64,000 nucleotides of DNA from Ancylomarina sp963977525. Lineage in GTDB: Bacteria > Bacteroidota > Bacteroidia > Bacteroidales > Marinifilaceae. Numbering within the stretch: position 1 is the stretch's first letter; the number at the start of each line of letters is the position of its first letter. Below are positions 44,181 through 53,462 of the stretch, one piece after another. The stretch lies in contig CAXBPC010000011.1 in assembly GCA_963977525.1 (NCBI GenBank), forward strand, positions 1 through 64,000. Direction: 5' to 3'. A model generated the notes under the pieces. It did not search any database. It saw only the letters and a list, made by a program, of their open reading frames with translations, and was not told the DNA's origin. A program made the position numbers and the translations under genes.

Positions 44181-45572
44181 ATGATCTTAGATTACCCTTC
44201 GATATTGCTTTTTTTAGCAATGAATAACTTATTTATTATTGCATTGTTCACCTATCAATATTTTTATCATCATAAAAGATGGTACTTATCTGTATTTATT
44301 TTGGGTGTTTTATTTCAAATAATTGCCCTTGTTCTAGTAGCTAACAGAACTATTTTGCCTTTTTTCTACACGGTGCAAATAAGTAATTTACTTTTGATTT
44401 CCAGTTTTGCATTAACATCCTTTGGTTTGATGTCCTTTGATGGCAAAATTCGAAAAAATATTTTGTGGCTTTTCTTCGTTTTTACGATTCTATTTTATTG
44501 TTCTTTTCTAGCGGTTGCCCATAATAACACAAATCGGATTATTATTCAGATTATTGCCAGTTCATTTTTCTATGGCATAGGTGCATTTCATCTTTTTATC
44601 AATAAAAATGAATACAAATTTCCTGTAATTATAAGTAGTGTGCTTTTAATCTATGCTGTATTTCAGTTCTTTCGTGCATTTGTTATATATGATATAGGTG
44701 AGTCATACGATTTTATGAAAGGTTCTACGATTGATAATTGGTACCTTATAATTTCTATGTTTACAAAGAGTGTTACCAGTATAGGCCTCATCATGCTTTT
44801 AAAGGAAATTGATCAGAAAACGATATTTCTAAACAATACGAGAATTCAGGAAGATAAGCTTAAGCTGGAAGAGTTAAACCTAACTAAAGACAAGCTATTT
44901 TCAATTGTTGCACATGATTTAAGAAGTCCGTTTAATAGTATTTTGGGATTTTCTAAACTGTTAATTGAAAACCTAAAAGATTTTGAACTTGCAGAATCTG
45001 AGAAGTATGTAGGCTTTATTAATTCATCAGCCCAAAACACGCTTGTTTTACTTGAAAATTTATTGAGTTGGGCAAAATCGCAAACGGGACAGATTACGTT
45101 CAATCCCCAAAAAATAGTTTTGTCATCAATTATCAGCGAAGTAATAGAACAATCAAATTCAGCTGCAATAGCTAAGGACATATCATTAATTCACAAACAA
45201 GCAGATGAGATTGAAGCTTATGCCGATGAAGATATTCTAAAAACTGTTTTACGAAATCTGATTAGCAATGCAATCAAATTCACAAAAACAGGGGGATGCA
45301 TTAATATGGTGGTAATTACTAAACAAAAGCATGTTGAAATTTCAATTGCCGATAATGGGATAGGGATAAATGAAGAAAAGCTTAAAACACTATTTAATAT
45401 AGCTTCAAATACAAGTTCACCAGGCACTGCCAACGAAAAAGGTTCTGGATTAGGATTAGTTCTTTGCAAAGAATTTGTAGAGAAATTAGGTGGGTCTATC
45501 TGGGTTGAGAGCGAGTTAGGCAAGGGAAGTGTTTTTAAATTTATCTTACCTATGAATAAATCAGATGAGTGA
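44181..45572 (+). CDS. Membrane histidine kinase with seven-helix-like sensor
   Basis: The product is 463 aa. Residues ~5-215 hold six or seven hydrophobic helices without a large external domain. HisKA follows with SIVAHDLRSPFNSILGF (His245), and the HATPase has LRNLISNAIKF, DNGIGI and GSGLGLVLC. The membrane part may sense lipids or membrane state, or relay from a partner. No response regulator follows; the one at 43579 is 240 bases upstream but paired with another kinase. A terminator ends the unit. Confidence 0.9.
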   Translation: MILDYPSILLFLAMNNLFIIALFTYQYFYHHKRWYLSVFILGVLFQIIALVLVANRTILPFFYTVQISNLLLISSFALTSFGLMSFDGKIRKNILWLFFVFTILFYCSFLAVAHNNTNRIIIQIIASSFFYGIGAFHLFINKNEYKFPVIISSVLLIYAVFQFFRAFVIYDIGESYDFMKGSTIDNWYLIISMFTKSVTSIGLIMLLKEIDQKTIFLNNTRIQEDKLKLEELNLTKDKLFSIVAHDLRSPFNSILGFSKLLIENLKDFELAESEKYVGFINSSAQNTLVLLENLLSWAKSQTGQITFNPQKIVLSSIISEVIEQSNSAAIAKDISLIHKQADEIEAYADEDILKTVLRNLISNAIKFTKTGGCINMVVITKQKHVEISIADNGIGINEEKLKTLFNIASNTSSPGTANEKGSGLGLVLCKEFVEKLGGSIWVESELGKGSVFKFILPMNKSDE

Positions 45573-45596
45573 AAACCAAAATACCATGATTTATAA

Positions 45597-45640
45597 AACA
45601 AGCCCCAACCTTAGTTGATGTGCGGCTTGTTTTTGTTACC
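45597..45640 (+). terminator. Terminator after the membrane kinase
   Basis: AAACAAGCC and GGCTTGTTT pair, with CAAC/GTTG inside, followed by TTGTTACC. Confidence 0.8.
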
Positions 45641-45821
45641 AATTATAAAGAGTCGTTCTATTTTATATAGAATATTTGTTTTACTAAATACTGTTTAGTC
45701 GAATTGATTTCTAATTTTGGTTCTCTCAAGCTTTTATTGTTGTCATACCACCAAATAAGGGGGGACGACTATAAAACAGGGAAGATAAAAGAAATAACAT
45801 CAATATTGATGTTATACATAC
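45640..45821 (+). repeat. Dispersed palindrome-rich repeat, copy C
   Basis: Aligned with copy D at 47270 over ~185 bases and with copies A and B over the last ~100. GTTGTCATACC and GGGGACGAC pair imperfectly. TAACATCAATATTGATGTTA (45795-45814) is a perfect 20-base palindrome. GTTGTATGC follows at 45822. Confidence 0.65.
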
Positions 45822-46171
45822 GTTGTATGCAAGTGTGTCAGAGCGAACATTAAGCATGTAACTTTGACTCTTTTAATAAACGACAAGCATTTTAGATTAG
45901 GTACTTTGAAGATAGTTCGGTGCTTACTTGATGGGAATTTTTTTTGTTTTATTCTCTTCCTCGCAGAAAGAAAAACCAACGAACAAAACAGCACAATTGC
46001 AAATTGCACAGGTCACCACCCCACCTAAAATTTGCAAAATAGCTGTTTACCCATAGCTCGTAACATGTTAATAATCTTGAAACTTACCTAATATTCATAA
46101 AAAATCACTACCTATAGAGATACGTGCAATTTTAAAATAAGTTTTTTTTGTACTAAAATCATTATAACAAC

Positions 46172-46834
46172 ATGGACAAACATAAGCATGAAAGTAAAAC
46201 AATGTGGGTAGTACTTCTTACTGCCGTTACTATGGTTGTTGAGATAATATTTGGTATAACTACAAAATCGATGGCTTTGTTAGCAGATGGAATTCACATG
46301 GGGTCTCATGTATTAGCCATTGGTTTAAGTTGGGTTGCCTACATCATAGTTCGTAAAGTATCAAAAAGTGATAAGTTTAAAGGGAATTCAGATAAGATAC
46401 TTTCTTTATCAGGTTATAGTAGCGGTTTAATGCTGTTGATTTTTGCGGTTGTAATAATAGTTGAAGCTGTTCAACGTTTTTACAATCCTGTAACCATCGT
46501 CTATAAAGAAGCCATATTAGTTGCAATAATTGGTTTGGTTGTGAACATTGCTAGTGCCTTTTTATTACATCACGACCACGAGCACTCTGACCATAATATA
46601 AAAGCTGCTTATCTACATGTTATCGCTGATACGCTTACTAGCTTGTCTGCTATATTGGGGTTAATTGCAGCAATGATTTGGGATATTCCGTTTATTGATA
46701 CCCTTGCTGCACTACTAAGTTCTTTTGTAATCATAAAATGGTCGATAGGTTTATTAAAAGATACAGGTAAATCATTACTTGACATGGAGGATTCTCATGG
46801 TGGCCACAGTCATGGACATCATCATCATCATTAG
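46172..46834 (+). CDS. CDF-family divalent metal exporter, DmeF-like, without cytoplasmic domain
   Basis: The product is 220 aa with six membrane helices. The metal site in helix II is DGIHMGSH, so a His stands where zinc-type CDFs have Asp, as in DmeF-type cobalt/nickel exporters. Helix V has HVIADTLTS. A His-rich loop HHDHEHSDH and a C-terminal tail of HGGHSHGHHHHH type bind metal. The usual ~80-residue cytoplasmic dimerisation domain is missing: the protein ends just after helix VI. It exports divalent metal from the cytoplasm in exchange for protons. Confidence 0.85.
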   Translation: MDKHKHESKTMWVVLLTAVTMVVEIIFGITTKSMALLADGIHMGSHVLAIGLSWVAYIIVRKVSKSDKFKGNSDKILSLSGYSSGLMLLIFAVVIIVEAVQRFYNPVTIVYKEAILVAIIGLVVNIASAFLLHHDHEHSDHNIKAAYLHVIADTLTSLSAILGLIAAMIWDIPFIDTLAALLSSFVIIKWSIGLLKDTGKSLLDMEDSHGGHSHGHHHHH

Positions 46835-47196
46835 TTAAGCTATATATCTCATGTAATAAATACAAATTCCATTCGTTATACCTGTGGTTATTAACCATGT
46901 AGTCAACTGTTTATACAGATGGGAAGTATCTGTTTTTTGTAGGAAAGAAAACAATGAAAGAGATATTTACGGGGTTAAATTTGATATTGAAAAATATAAG
47001 AACTGATCTTACAGTAATATACTGCAACTAACAATGTATTATACGCCATAAGGGGCTAGTACTAAATCGTCAATCATGTTAGGTTTGATAATAACTCGCA
47101 TTTAAACCCACACGGCGCATGCACGAGCCCTTATCTTTTATAGTATAACACAAGTAACTCCATAATCCTAATCAGAGGATAGAAGCCCAACAAAGC
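46835..47196. other. Intergenic region without recognisable gene
   Basis: About 360 bases, AT-rich, with no protein-like frame, tag pair or strong hairpin. Confidence 0.5.
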
Positions 47197-47226
47197 GCCC
47201 CAAACGTATTACGTTTGGGGCATTTT
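47195..47226. terminator. Strong hairpin terminator
   Basis: GCCCCAAACGT and ACGTTTGGGGC are perfect 11-base complements with loop ATT, followed by ATTTTC. The preceding AAGCCCAACAAAGC recurs before the hairpin at 48210. Confidence 0.8.
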
Positions 47227-47269
47227 CATTTTAAGATATCTAAGCAAGCCCAAGTCTCATCTTACTTAA

Positions 47270-47457
47270 TTATAAAAAGCCGTTCTATTTTATGCAGAGT
47301 GCTTGTTTTACAGGCTTTTAAAATTGCGTTTATTCGAATTTATCTTTAATTTTAGTAGTCTCAAGCTTCTATAGTTGTCATTATACCCAATAGGGGATAC
47401 CAACTATTAAATAAATGCGATAAAAAGAAATAACATCAATATTGACCTTATATATAC
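47270..47457 (+). repeat. Dispersed palindrome-rich repeat, copy D, before a candidate cassette
   Basis: Shares CTTAATTATAAA.AG.CGTTCTATTTTAT, GTCTCAAGCTT, AGTTGTCAT and AAAAAGAAATAACATCAATA with copy C in the same order. TAGTTG..CAACTA gives a stem. It is followed at once by GTTGCAAAC (47458). Confidence 0.65.
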
Positions 47458-47515
47458 GTTGCAAACCATTAAAAGCTAAGATATTATATTCAATAATTTA
47501 ATAGAATTTAAAATT

Positions 47516-48058
47516 ATGAAAAATAAACTGATTTATTTCTATCCATTATTAGTATTAATAATCTTATTTTCTTCATGCGATACAAAAACTATAGATGTCG
47601 AGAAAGAAAAACAAATTGCTGTTGACGAGGCAATGAAAAAAATGGAATCTGACAGACAACAAAAGTTGAATGTGATTCAGAAATTTTATGCTGTCTTTGA
47701 AAATGGTGATATGTCAGTTTTAGCAGATATTTTAGCTCCAAATTACACTCAATTCCCGTCAGACCCTGGACAAACACATGATATTGAAGGATTCATTAAA
47801 CACGCTCAAATGTTTGGAAGTATGTTTTCAAATCTAAAAGGAACTCAAACCCATATTCTTGTTGATAAAGACTTGGTTCATGTACGAAGTGAATTGGAAG
47901 TAACTCATACAGGAGATGCATTCGGAATACCGAAGACTGATAAGCGAATCAAGTTGGTGGCTTTTGATTTACATCATTTTAATAAAGATGGTAAAATTGA
48001 TAAGACTTGGCATTTAGAAGATTTCTGGGGAGTGTATTCTCAAATAAATTCTAAGTGA
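47516..48058 (+). CDS. SnoaL-like lipoprotein
   Basis: The product is 180 aa. The lipoprotein signal is LLVLIILFSSCDTK. Residues ~50-178 form an NTF2/SnoaL-like alpha+beta cone: VIQKFYAVFENGDMSVLADILAPNYTQF, DIEGFIKHAQMF, then strands with LVHVRSELEVTHTGD and DKTWHLEDFWGVYSQ. The ligand or reaction is unknown. It is flanked by GTTGCAAAC (47458) and GTTTACAAC (48073), 8 of 9 complementary, so it may be a cassette. Confidence 0.8.
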   Translation: MKNKLIYFYPLLVLIILFSSCDTKTIDVEKEKQIAVDEAMKKMESDRQQKLNVIQKFYAVFENGDMSVLADILAPNYTQFPSDPGQTHDIEGFIKHAQMFGSMFSNLKGTQTHILVDKDLVHVRSELEVTHTGDAFGIPKTDKRIKLVAFDLHHFNKDGKIDKTWHLEDFWGVYSQINSK

Positions 48059-48072
48059 ATCTACAAATAACA

Positions 48073-48170
48073 GTTTACAACAACTAATATAGCAAATATG
48101 GCGTTCAGATATAAATTGAACGTTCAGTGCTTTGTATTACCCTACTTGGCATATACTAAACTGTTAATAC
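48073..48170 (+). other. Weak attC-like candidate
   Basis: GTTTACAAC, then ACTAATATAGCA; TGGCATATACTAAA, CT, GTTAATAC at the right. The right arm resembles that of site 5 (TTATACTAACCGTTA). Arm pairing is imperfect and no following cassette was found. Confidence 0.35.
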
Positions 48171-48207
48171 AACCCATAATCCTCCACCAACGAGAAAGCC
48201 CAATAAA

Positions 48208-48293
48208 GCGCCCCAAACGTATATTCGTTTTGGGCGTTTATGTTTTAAACCTGACAGGTTTACTTACATCTTCTAGATTAACCTGTCAGGTTG
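48208..48293. terminator. Two hairpins after the SnoaL-like gene
   Basis: GCCCCAAACG pairs with CGTTTTGGGC at 48210-48235. Then AACCTGACAGGTTT (48248) and AACCTGTCAGGTT (48281) form palindromes and a larger stem. Elements reading ACCTGACAGGT are frequent between Bacteroidota genes. Confidence 0.6.
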
Positions 48294-48445
48294 GATAAGC
48301 ATGTGCTTTATCCTGTCTTATTTTCGTTCAACAAGAAAAGTTGATCACATATAGAATAGAATTGATAGGATGAGAGAAATATCTTAAATTGCTTTCTTTT
48401 TATCGTTAAGTAAATAATTCATTAAGAATAATCTATAAACCAAAA

Positions 48446-51400
48446 TTGAATCATATGAATCACAATTATTTTAAGAAGCTAAGTCTACTTCTTGTTTGTA
48501 TTGTATCCTTATCGGCTTTTGTTCAAGCGCAAGGAACGCGCCTTTTGAGACAGCCCACACTATCTGATACACATATTGCTTTTGTTTATGCAGGCGATTT
48601 ATGGGTGTCGAATATCAATGGAGAACAAACGCTACGTTTAACCAGCACACCTGCTGTCGAGAGTGCTCCACATTTTTCTCCCGATGGAAAAACCATTGCT
48701 TTTAGTTCGAATCGAGCGGGTGTGAATGCTGTTTACACGGTTCCTTTTACAGGTGGAGAAGTAACGCGTTTAACCTGGTATCCGGCAAGTGCTGATGTGC
48801 GCGGCTGGACACCTGATGGCAAAAAAGTGTTGTATGCCTCAACGCGTGAAACTGCGCCAACTTCTTTCGATCGCTTATGGACTGTATCACGTGATGGTGG
48901 CGTGTCGACTATGCTGAATGCACAGTGGGGAACAAAAGCTTCTTTCGCAGCAAATGGCAAGCAGATTGTTATCGATAAAGTTCGTCGTTGGGATAGGGAA
49001 TGGCGTGCTTACCGTGGTGGACAAAATACTCCACTTATTATTCTGAATCTTGAAGATTCGAGTGAGAAGTTACTTCCTAACGAATCAACTGTCGATGTTC
49101 AGCCAGTTTGGCTAGGCGATAAAATCTATTTCCTTTCGGATAGAGATTGGGCAATGAATATTTGGATGTACGACACGAAGACGAGTGCATTAAAGCAAAT
49201 CACAAAATTCAAGGATGTTGATATTAAATCCCTTTCAGGTCATAAAGAAAAGCTTGCCTTCGAAAGAGATGGTTATTTACATACCTACGATCTTGCTTCA
49301 GGAAAATCAACTCAGCTAGAGCTAGATCTTCGTGGAGATTTCCCTTGGGCAAGAACCAAGTGGGAGGATATAAGCTCAAGCGTTAGTTCTGCTTCTTTAT
49401 CACCAACAGGTAAGAGAGCAATTATGTCGGCTCGTGGCGAAGTATTTACAATTCCTGTAGAGCATGGCGATGCAAGAAACATCACGAATAATTCAGCAGC
49501 AGCCGAACGTGCTCCTCTATGGTCACCTAAGGGCGATAAGATTGCATGGTTCTCCGATGTTAATGGAAAAGGTTATCAGTTGATGATTGCTGATCAGGAC
49601 GGCTTATCAGAGCCTGAAGCGATATCTATAGAAGAATCTAAAATGGCATGGGAGCCAGCTTGGTCACCCGATGGTAAGTTTATTGTTTTCACCGATGATG
49701 ATGTACGTATCCGATTAATCGATATTGAAGCGAAGACGATTAAGACCATCGATGTAGGTGGTAATAATTTCGAGCGTGGCGATCTTGGCCTAACATGGTC
49801 TAAGGATTCTAAACGCATAGCTTATGCAAAATCAGGAGCTAACAATTTTAGACGTATTTGCATCTGGTCTATGGCTGATGATAGGGTTAGACCAGTAACC
49901 AACGAAATGGCAGATGCCTTTTCACCTGCTTGGGATGCCGATCAGCATCACCTATACTTTCTAGCAAGTACCGATTTGGCATTGCTTTCAAATTATGTGA
50001 ACACCTCTGTTATGTCTGCAAAGTCTGCTAACTATGGTGCTTATGTGATTAACCTTCTTAAAAAAGATCCTTCACCATTCGAGCCAAGAAGCGACGAAGA
50101 AAAAGTGGCTAAAGAAGTGGATAAGAAAGATGCAAAGAAAGAAGATAAGGATAAGAAGAAAGACGATAAGTCGAAGAAATCTAAGGAAAAGCTTGATAGC
50201 CTGATGAAGATTGATTTTGACGGAATTGATCGTCGAATAATTCCTTTACCAATGGATAAGGCTAAATTCAATTATATTCTAACTGCTACTAAAGGTATTG
50301 TGTTTATTGCTGAAGCAAGTCCTAAAGGGAGAACGTCTACTCTTCATAAATTCGACCTAAAAGAGAGAGAAGCCAAAGAGTTTGTTTCTGGCGTAAGTGG
50401 GGTTTCCATTTCGTCTGACGGAAATAAAATATTGGCTAAGATGGGATCAACATGGAAAGTGATTGGTACCAAAGGTGCTGATGGAAAGAGTGCGAAGCCT
50501 TTAAAAATTAAGTTGAAGACTCAATTGGATCGTATGGCTGAATGGAACCAGATGTTTGAAGAAGCATGGCGTTACCAACGCGACTATTTCTACGATCCCA
50601 ATATGCACGGACGTGATTGGAATGAAGTTTACGATCGCTATTCTCCATTAGTTTCTCACATCAAGCACCGTAGCGATTTAAACTATGTACTCGATCAGGT
50701 AAATGGTGAACTTTCTGTTGGTCACTCTTTCGTATCAGGTGGAGATTTCCCTAAAACGGATCGTTCTTCGGTAGGTGTACTGGGTGCTGATTTAAAAGCT
50801 GATGGTAAACATTGGAAAATTGATCGTATTTATACTTCAGAGAGTTGGAATCCTAACTTGTCTAGTCCTCTAGATCGTCCAGGAATGAAAGTTGAAGAGG
50901 GGAATTACATTGTAGGTATCAACGGTAAGGAGCTTAGCAATAAGCAAGATCTTTATATGGCCTTAGATGGAACTGCAGGACAACAAACCGTTCTTCATAT
51001 CAACACTAAATCTGATTTTAAAGGTGCATGGCAAATTACTGTGAAGCCTATTCGTAGAGAGAATTCACTTCGCCAAAGAGCGTGGGTAGAAGATAACCGT
51101 CGTTTGGTTGACAAGCTTTCTGGCGGACGATTAGCCTACATTTGGGTTCCGAATACTTCAGGTAGCGGTTTTGTATCCTTTAATCGCTACTATTTTGCTC
51201 AGCAGAATAAAGAAGGTGCTATTGTCGATGAGCGATTTAATGGTGGAGGCTTATTAGACGACTATATGGTCGATTTGATGAAGCGTGAAACCAGAGCTTG
51301 TTTAACCAATGAGGTTCCTAATGGCGATCCTATTCGTTTACCGGGAGGCATTGTTGGACCAAAGGTTCTAATCATCAACGAGCTTGCCGGATCAGGTGGA

Positions 51401-51739
51401 GATTTCTTCCCATGGGTATTCAAGCACCAGAAGATTGGTCCTGTAGTAGGAGCAAGAACTTGGGGTGGACTAGTTAAGTCATCGGTTCACTACCGCTTAG
51501 TTGATGGAGGTAGAGTAACTGCTCCAGATAATGCTGTTTTTGATCCAGATACAAATGAATGGGTTGGAGAAAACAAAGGTATTAAACCAACTATTGCTGT
51601 TCGTCAGGATGCAAAATCTCTGAATAAAGGGATTGATCCACAACTGCAGCGTGCTGTTAAGAAGGCAATTTCTCTATTACCTAAAACAAAGAGAAAGATT
51701 ACACCACCGCCTTTCTCAACACCTGCACTTAAGAAGTAA
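48446..51739 (+). CDS. Tricorn-type S41 protease, exported
   Basis: The product is 1097 aa. A signal peptide (SLSAFVQAQ) precedes two WD40/PD40-like propellers (residues ~30-330 and ~330-600; SPDGKTIAFSSNRAG, SPKGDKIAWFSD). A charged linker of EKVAKEVDKK type (~545-580) is followed by a C1/helical part, a PDZ domain (~740-830) and the S41 catalytic core with AGSGGDFFPWVF (catalytic Ser) and RTWGGLV. Full tricorn layout. In archaea it degrades oligopeptides downstream of the proteasome; bacterial exported forms presumably process peptides in the periplasm. Confidence 0.92.
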   Translation: MNHMNHNYFKKLSLLLVCIVSLSAFVQAQGTRLLRQPTLSDTHIAFVYAGDLWVSNINGEQTLRLTSTPAVESAPHFSPDGKTIAFSSNRAGVNAVYTVPFTGGEVTRLTWYPASADVRGWTPDGKKVLYASTRETAPTSFDRLWTVSRDGGVSTMLNAQWGTKASFAANGKQIVIDKVRRWDREWRAYRGGQNTPLIILNLEDSSEKLLPNESTVDVQPVWLGDKIYFLSDRDWAMNIWMYDTKTSALKQITKFKDVDIKSLSGHKEKLAFERDGYLHTYDLASGKSTQLELDLRGDFPWARTKWEDISSSVSSASLSPTGKRAIMSARGEVFTIPVEHGDARNITNNSAAAERAPLWSPKGDKIAWFSDVNGKGYQLMIADQDGLSEPEAISIEESKMAWEPAWSPDGKFIVFTDDDVRIRLIDIEAKTIKTIDVGGNNFERGDLGLTWSKDSKRIAYAKSGANNFRRICIWSMADDRVRPVTNEMADAFSPAWDADQHHLYFLASTDLALLSNYVNTSVMSAKSANYGAYVINLLKKDPSPFEPRSDEEKVAKEVDKKDAKKEDKDKKKDDKSKKSKEKLDSLMKIDFDGIDRRIIPLPMDKAKFNYILTATKGIVFIAEASPKGRTSTLHKFDLKEREAKEFVSGVSGVSISSDGNKILAKMGSTWKVIGTKGADGKSAKPLKIKLKTQLDRMAEWNQMFEEAWRYQRDYFYDPNMHGRDWNEVYDRYSPLVSHIKHRSDLNYVLDQVNGELSVGHSFVSGGDFPKTDRSSVGVLGADLKADGKHWKIDRIYTSESWNPNLSSPLDRPGMKVEEGNYIVGINGKELSNKQDLYMALDGTAGQQTVLHINTKSDFKGAWQITVKPIRRENSLRQRAWVEDNRRLVDKLSGGRLAYIWVPNTSGSGFVSFNRYYFAQQNKEGAIVDERFNGGGLLDDYMVDLMKRETRACLTNEVPNGDPIRLPGGIVGPKVLIINELAGSGGDFFPWVFKHQKIGPVVGARTWGGLVKSSVHYRLVDGGRVTAPDNAVFDPDTNEWVGENKGIKPTIAVRQDAKSLNKGIDPQLQRAVKKAISLLPKTKRKITPPPFSTPALKK

Positions 51740-51767
51740 TAAGCGTAGAGAATGCAAATAGATATAT

Positions 51768-51908
51768 AGCCGAATTTGAAGCACTTGTTTCAGATTCGGC
51801 TTATTATTTCTAATGGTTTAGAGTAATATTTGTTAACACTTTATCAGATAAAGACTGAGATAATAGATTTATGAAATGAAAGCTCCACAATTTGTGAGGC
51901 TTTTTTTG
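51768..51908 (+). terminator. Tandem terminators after the tricorn gene
   Basis: AGCCGAAT pairs with ATTCGGCT (51768-51801, followed by TATTATTTC). A second stem GCTCCAC/GTGAGGC with seven T follows at 51882-51907. The rest up to 52147 holds no gene. Confidence 0.75.
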
Positions 51909-52147
51909 TTTACTTATTCTACTAAGTTAATTTTTGATAGGCTATTGGCTAATTATTTTCTTATGGGATATTCATTTTCTAGTTTCATGAATTATCTGTT
52001 CATGCTGTCATTATAAATAGGGTATTCTTCTTTGTATTTAGTCTAAATAAATTGTTATTGTGCTCATTTAATGGTATTTTATATCACTGCCTATTCTCAG
52101 TTCTGAGAAGCCTATATCCAATAGTTTCAAATTTAAATCCATCTAAT

Positions 52148-53410
52148 ATGCGCTTTATAACTTATAATGCTAAAAATTTTAGGAAAATTGAATACATGAA
52201 ATATTTGCCAGAGGAGGTGAAGAAGGAGATTGAAATTGTAGCCAAAATCATACCTTTTAAGACCAATAACTATGTGGTAGATTATTTGATAGACTGGGAT
52301 AATTATGAGACTGACCCCATCTATATTCTCAATTTCCCTAATAGGCATATGCTAAGGAAAGAGCAATATGAGAAAGTAAAGAGAGGCGTTGAACAGAACC
52401 TTCCTAAAAAAGAGCTCTCTAAGATTATCAATGGCATTAGAATGGAATTGAATCCTCATCCTGCACAGCAAATGACGAATGTGCCTGAGCTGAATGGGGA
52501 GAGATTGAATGGAATCCAACATAAATACAGAGACATTGTCTTGTTTTTCCCTACACAGGGACAATCCTGTCACGCACACTGTACTTTCTGTTTTCGTTGG
52601 CCACAGTTTACCAAAGAGCTGGATATGCAGTTCTCGATGCGCGAGATTGAAAAGGTGATAGAATATATCCGCCAAAACGAACATGTACACGAGTTGTTGT
52701 TCACGGGGGGCGATCCCATGATTATGAGCCCAGCAACTTTGGGTCAATATATAGATGCAATTCTAGATGCAAAACTGGAAAATTTAGAAGTGATTCGTTT
52801 TGGTACAAAAGCTTTAAGTTATTGGCCTTTTACTTTCTTACCTGACTTTAACGATGAGGCAGAGGAAATGTTGAATATTTTTAAGCGAATTACAGATAGT
52901 GGAATGCATTTGTCATTTATGGCTCATTTTAATCATCATGTGGAGTTAGATAATGAGGTGGTTCAGGAGGCTATGGTAAATATTCGAGCTACAGGAGCAC
53001 AAATTAGAACTCAAGCTCCAATCCTGAAACATATTAATGACAGTAGTGAGGTATGGGCTGAAATGTTGAAAAAACAAGTTAATCAGGGCTTGGTGCCCTA
53101 TTACATGTTTATCGAAAGAGAAACAGGTCCCTATGAATATTTTCAGATTCCTTTGAGTAGAGCTTATCAGATTTACACCGAAGCTATTCGTCAGACTGGT
53201 AGTTTGGGTAAAACGATAACAGGACCTGTTATGTCAGCAGCAAAAGGGAAGGTGCAAGTTATGGGAATAATAGAGAATCCTTTGGATGGGATGAAGTCTT
53301 TTGTCTTGCAATACGTTCGCCATCGCGATTACAGAGAAACCTATAAGCCTTTTTACGTGAGTTACGATGAGACTGCTACTTGGGTAGATCAGTTGAAAGT
53401 AGAGGCATAG
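52148..53410 (+). CDS. KamA-family radical SAM protein (lysine 2,3-aminomutase-like)
   Basis: The product is 420 aa from the ATG at 52148; an earlier in-frame start adds 32 non-conserved residues. The radical SAM cluster motif is CHAHCTFCF (CxxxCxxC). FTGGDPMIM is the GGDP-type SAM-binding block; IRFGTKALSYWP and FMAHFNHHVEL match KamA relatives. Canonical LAM also has PLP and zinc sites; the PLP Lys region was not located with certainty, so the reaction is open (aminomutase of lysine or an altered substrate). The reductase gene 52 bases downstream may activate it. Confidence 0.82.
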   Translation: MRFITYNAKNFRKIEYMKYLPEEVKKEIEIVAKIIPFKTNNYVVDYLIDWDNYETDPIYILNFPNRHMLRKEQYEKVKRGVEQNLPKKELSKIINGIRMELNPHPAQQMTNVPELNGERLNGIQHKYRDIVLFFPTQGQSCHAHCTFCFRWPQFTKELDMQFSMREIEKVIEYIRQNEHVHELLFTGGDPMIMSPATLGQYIDAILDAKLENLEVIRFGTKALSYWPFTFLPDFNDEAEEMLNIFKRITDSGMHLSFMAHFNHHVELDNEVVQEAMVNIRATGAQIRTQAPILKHINDSSEVWAEMLKKQVNQGLVPYYMFIERETGPYEYFQIPLSRAYQIYTEAIRQTGSLGKTITGPVMSAAKGKVQVMGIIENPLDGMKSFVLQYVRHRDYRETYKPFYVSYDETATWVDQLKVEA

Positions 53411-53462
53411 CTTAAATTGTGAAGATTTAAGGTTTAAACGGATAAATTGAAACAAAAAAAGA

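Noticed and set aside
45822..47040. CDF gene as a cassette opened by GTTGTATGC
   Set aside because: The required closing tag GCATACAAC was not found downstream.
48098..48298. 66-codon frame after the SnoaL-like gene
   Set aside because: It spans two hairpins and the weak site candidate and has no family resemblance.
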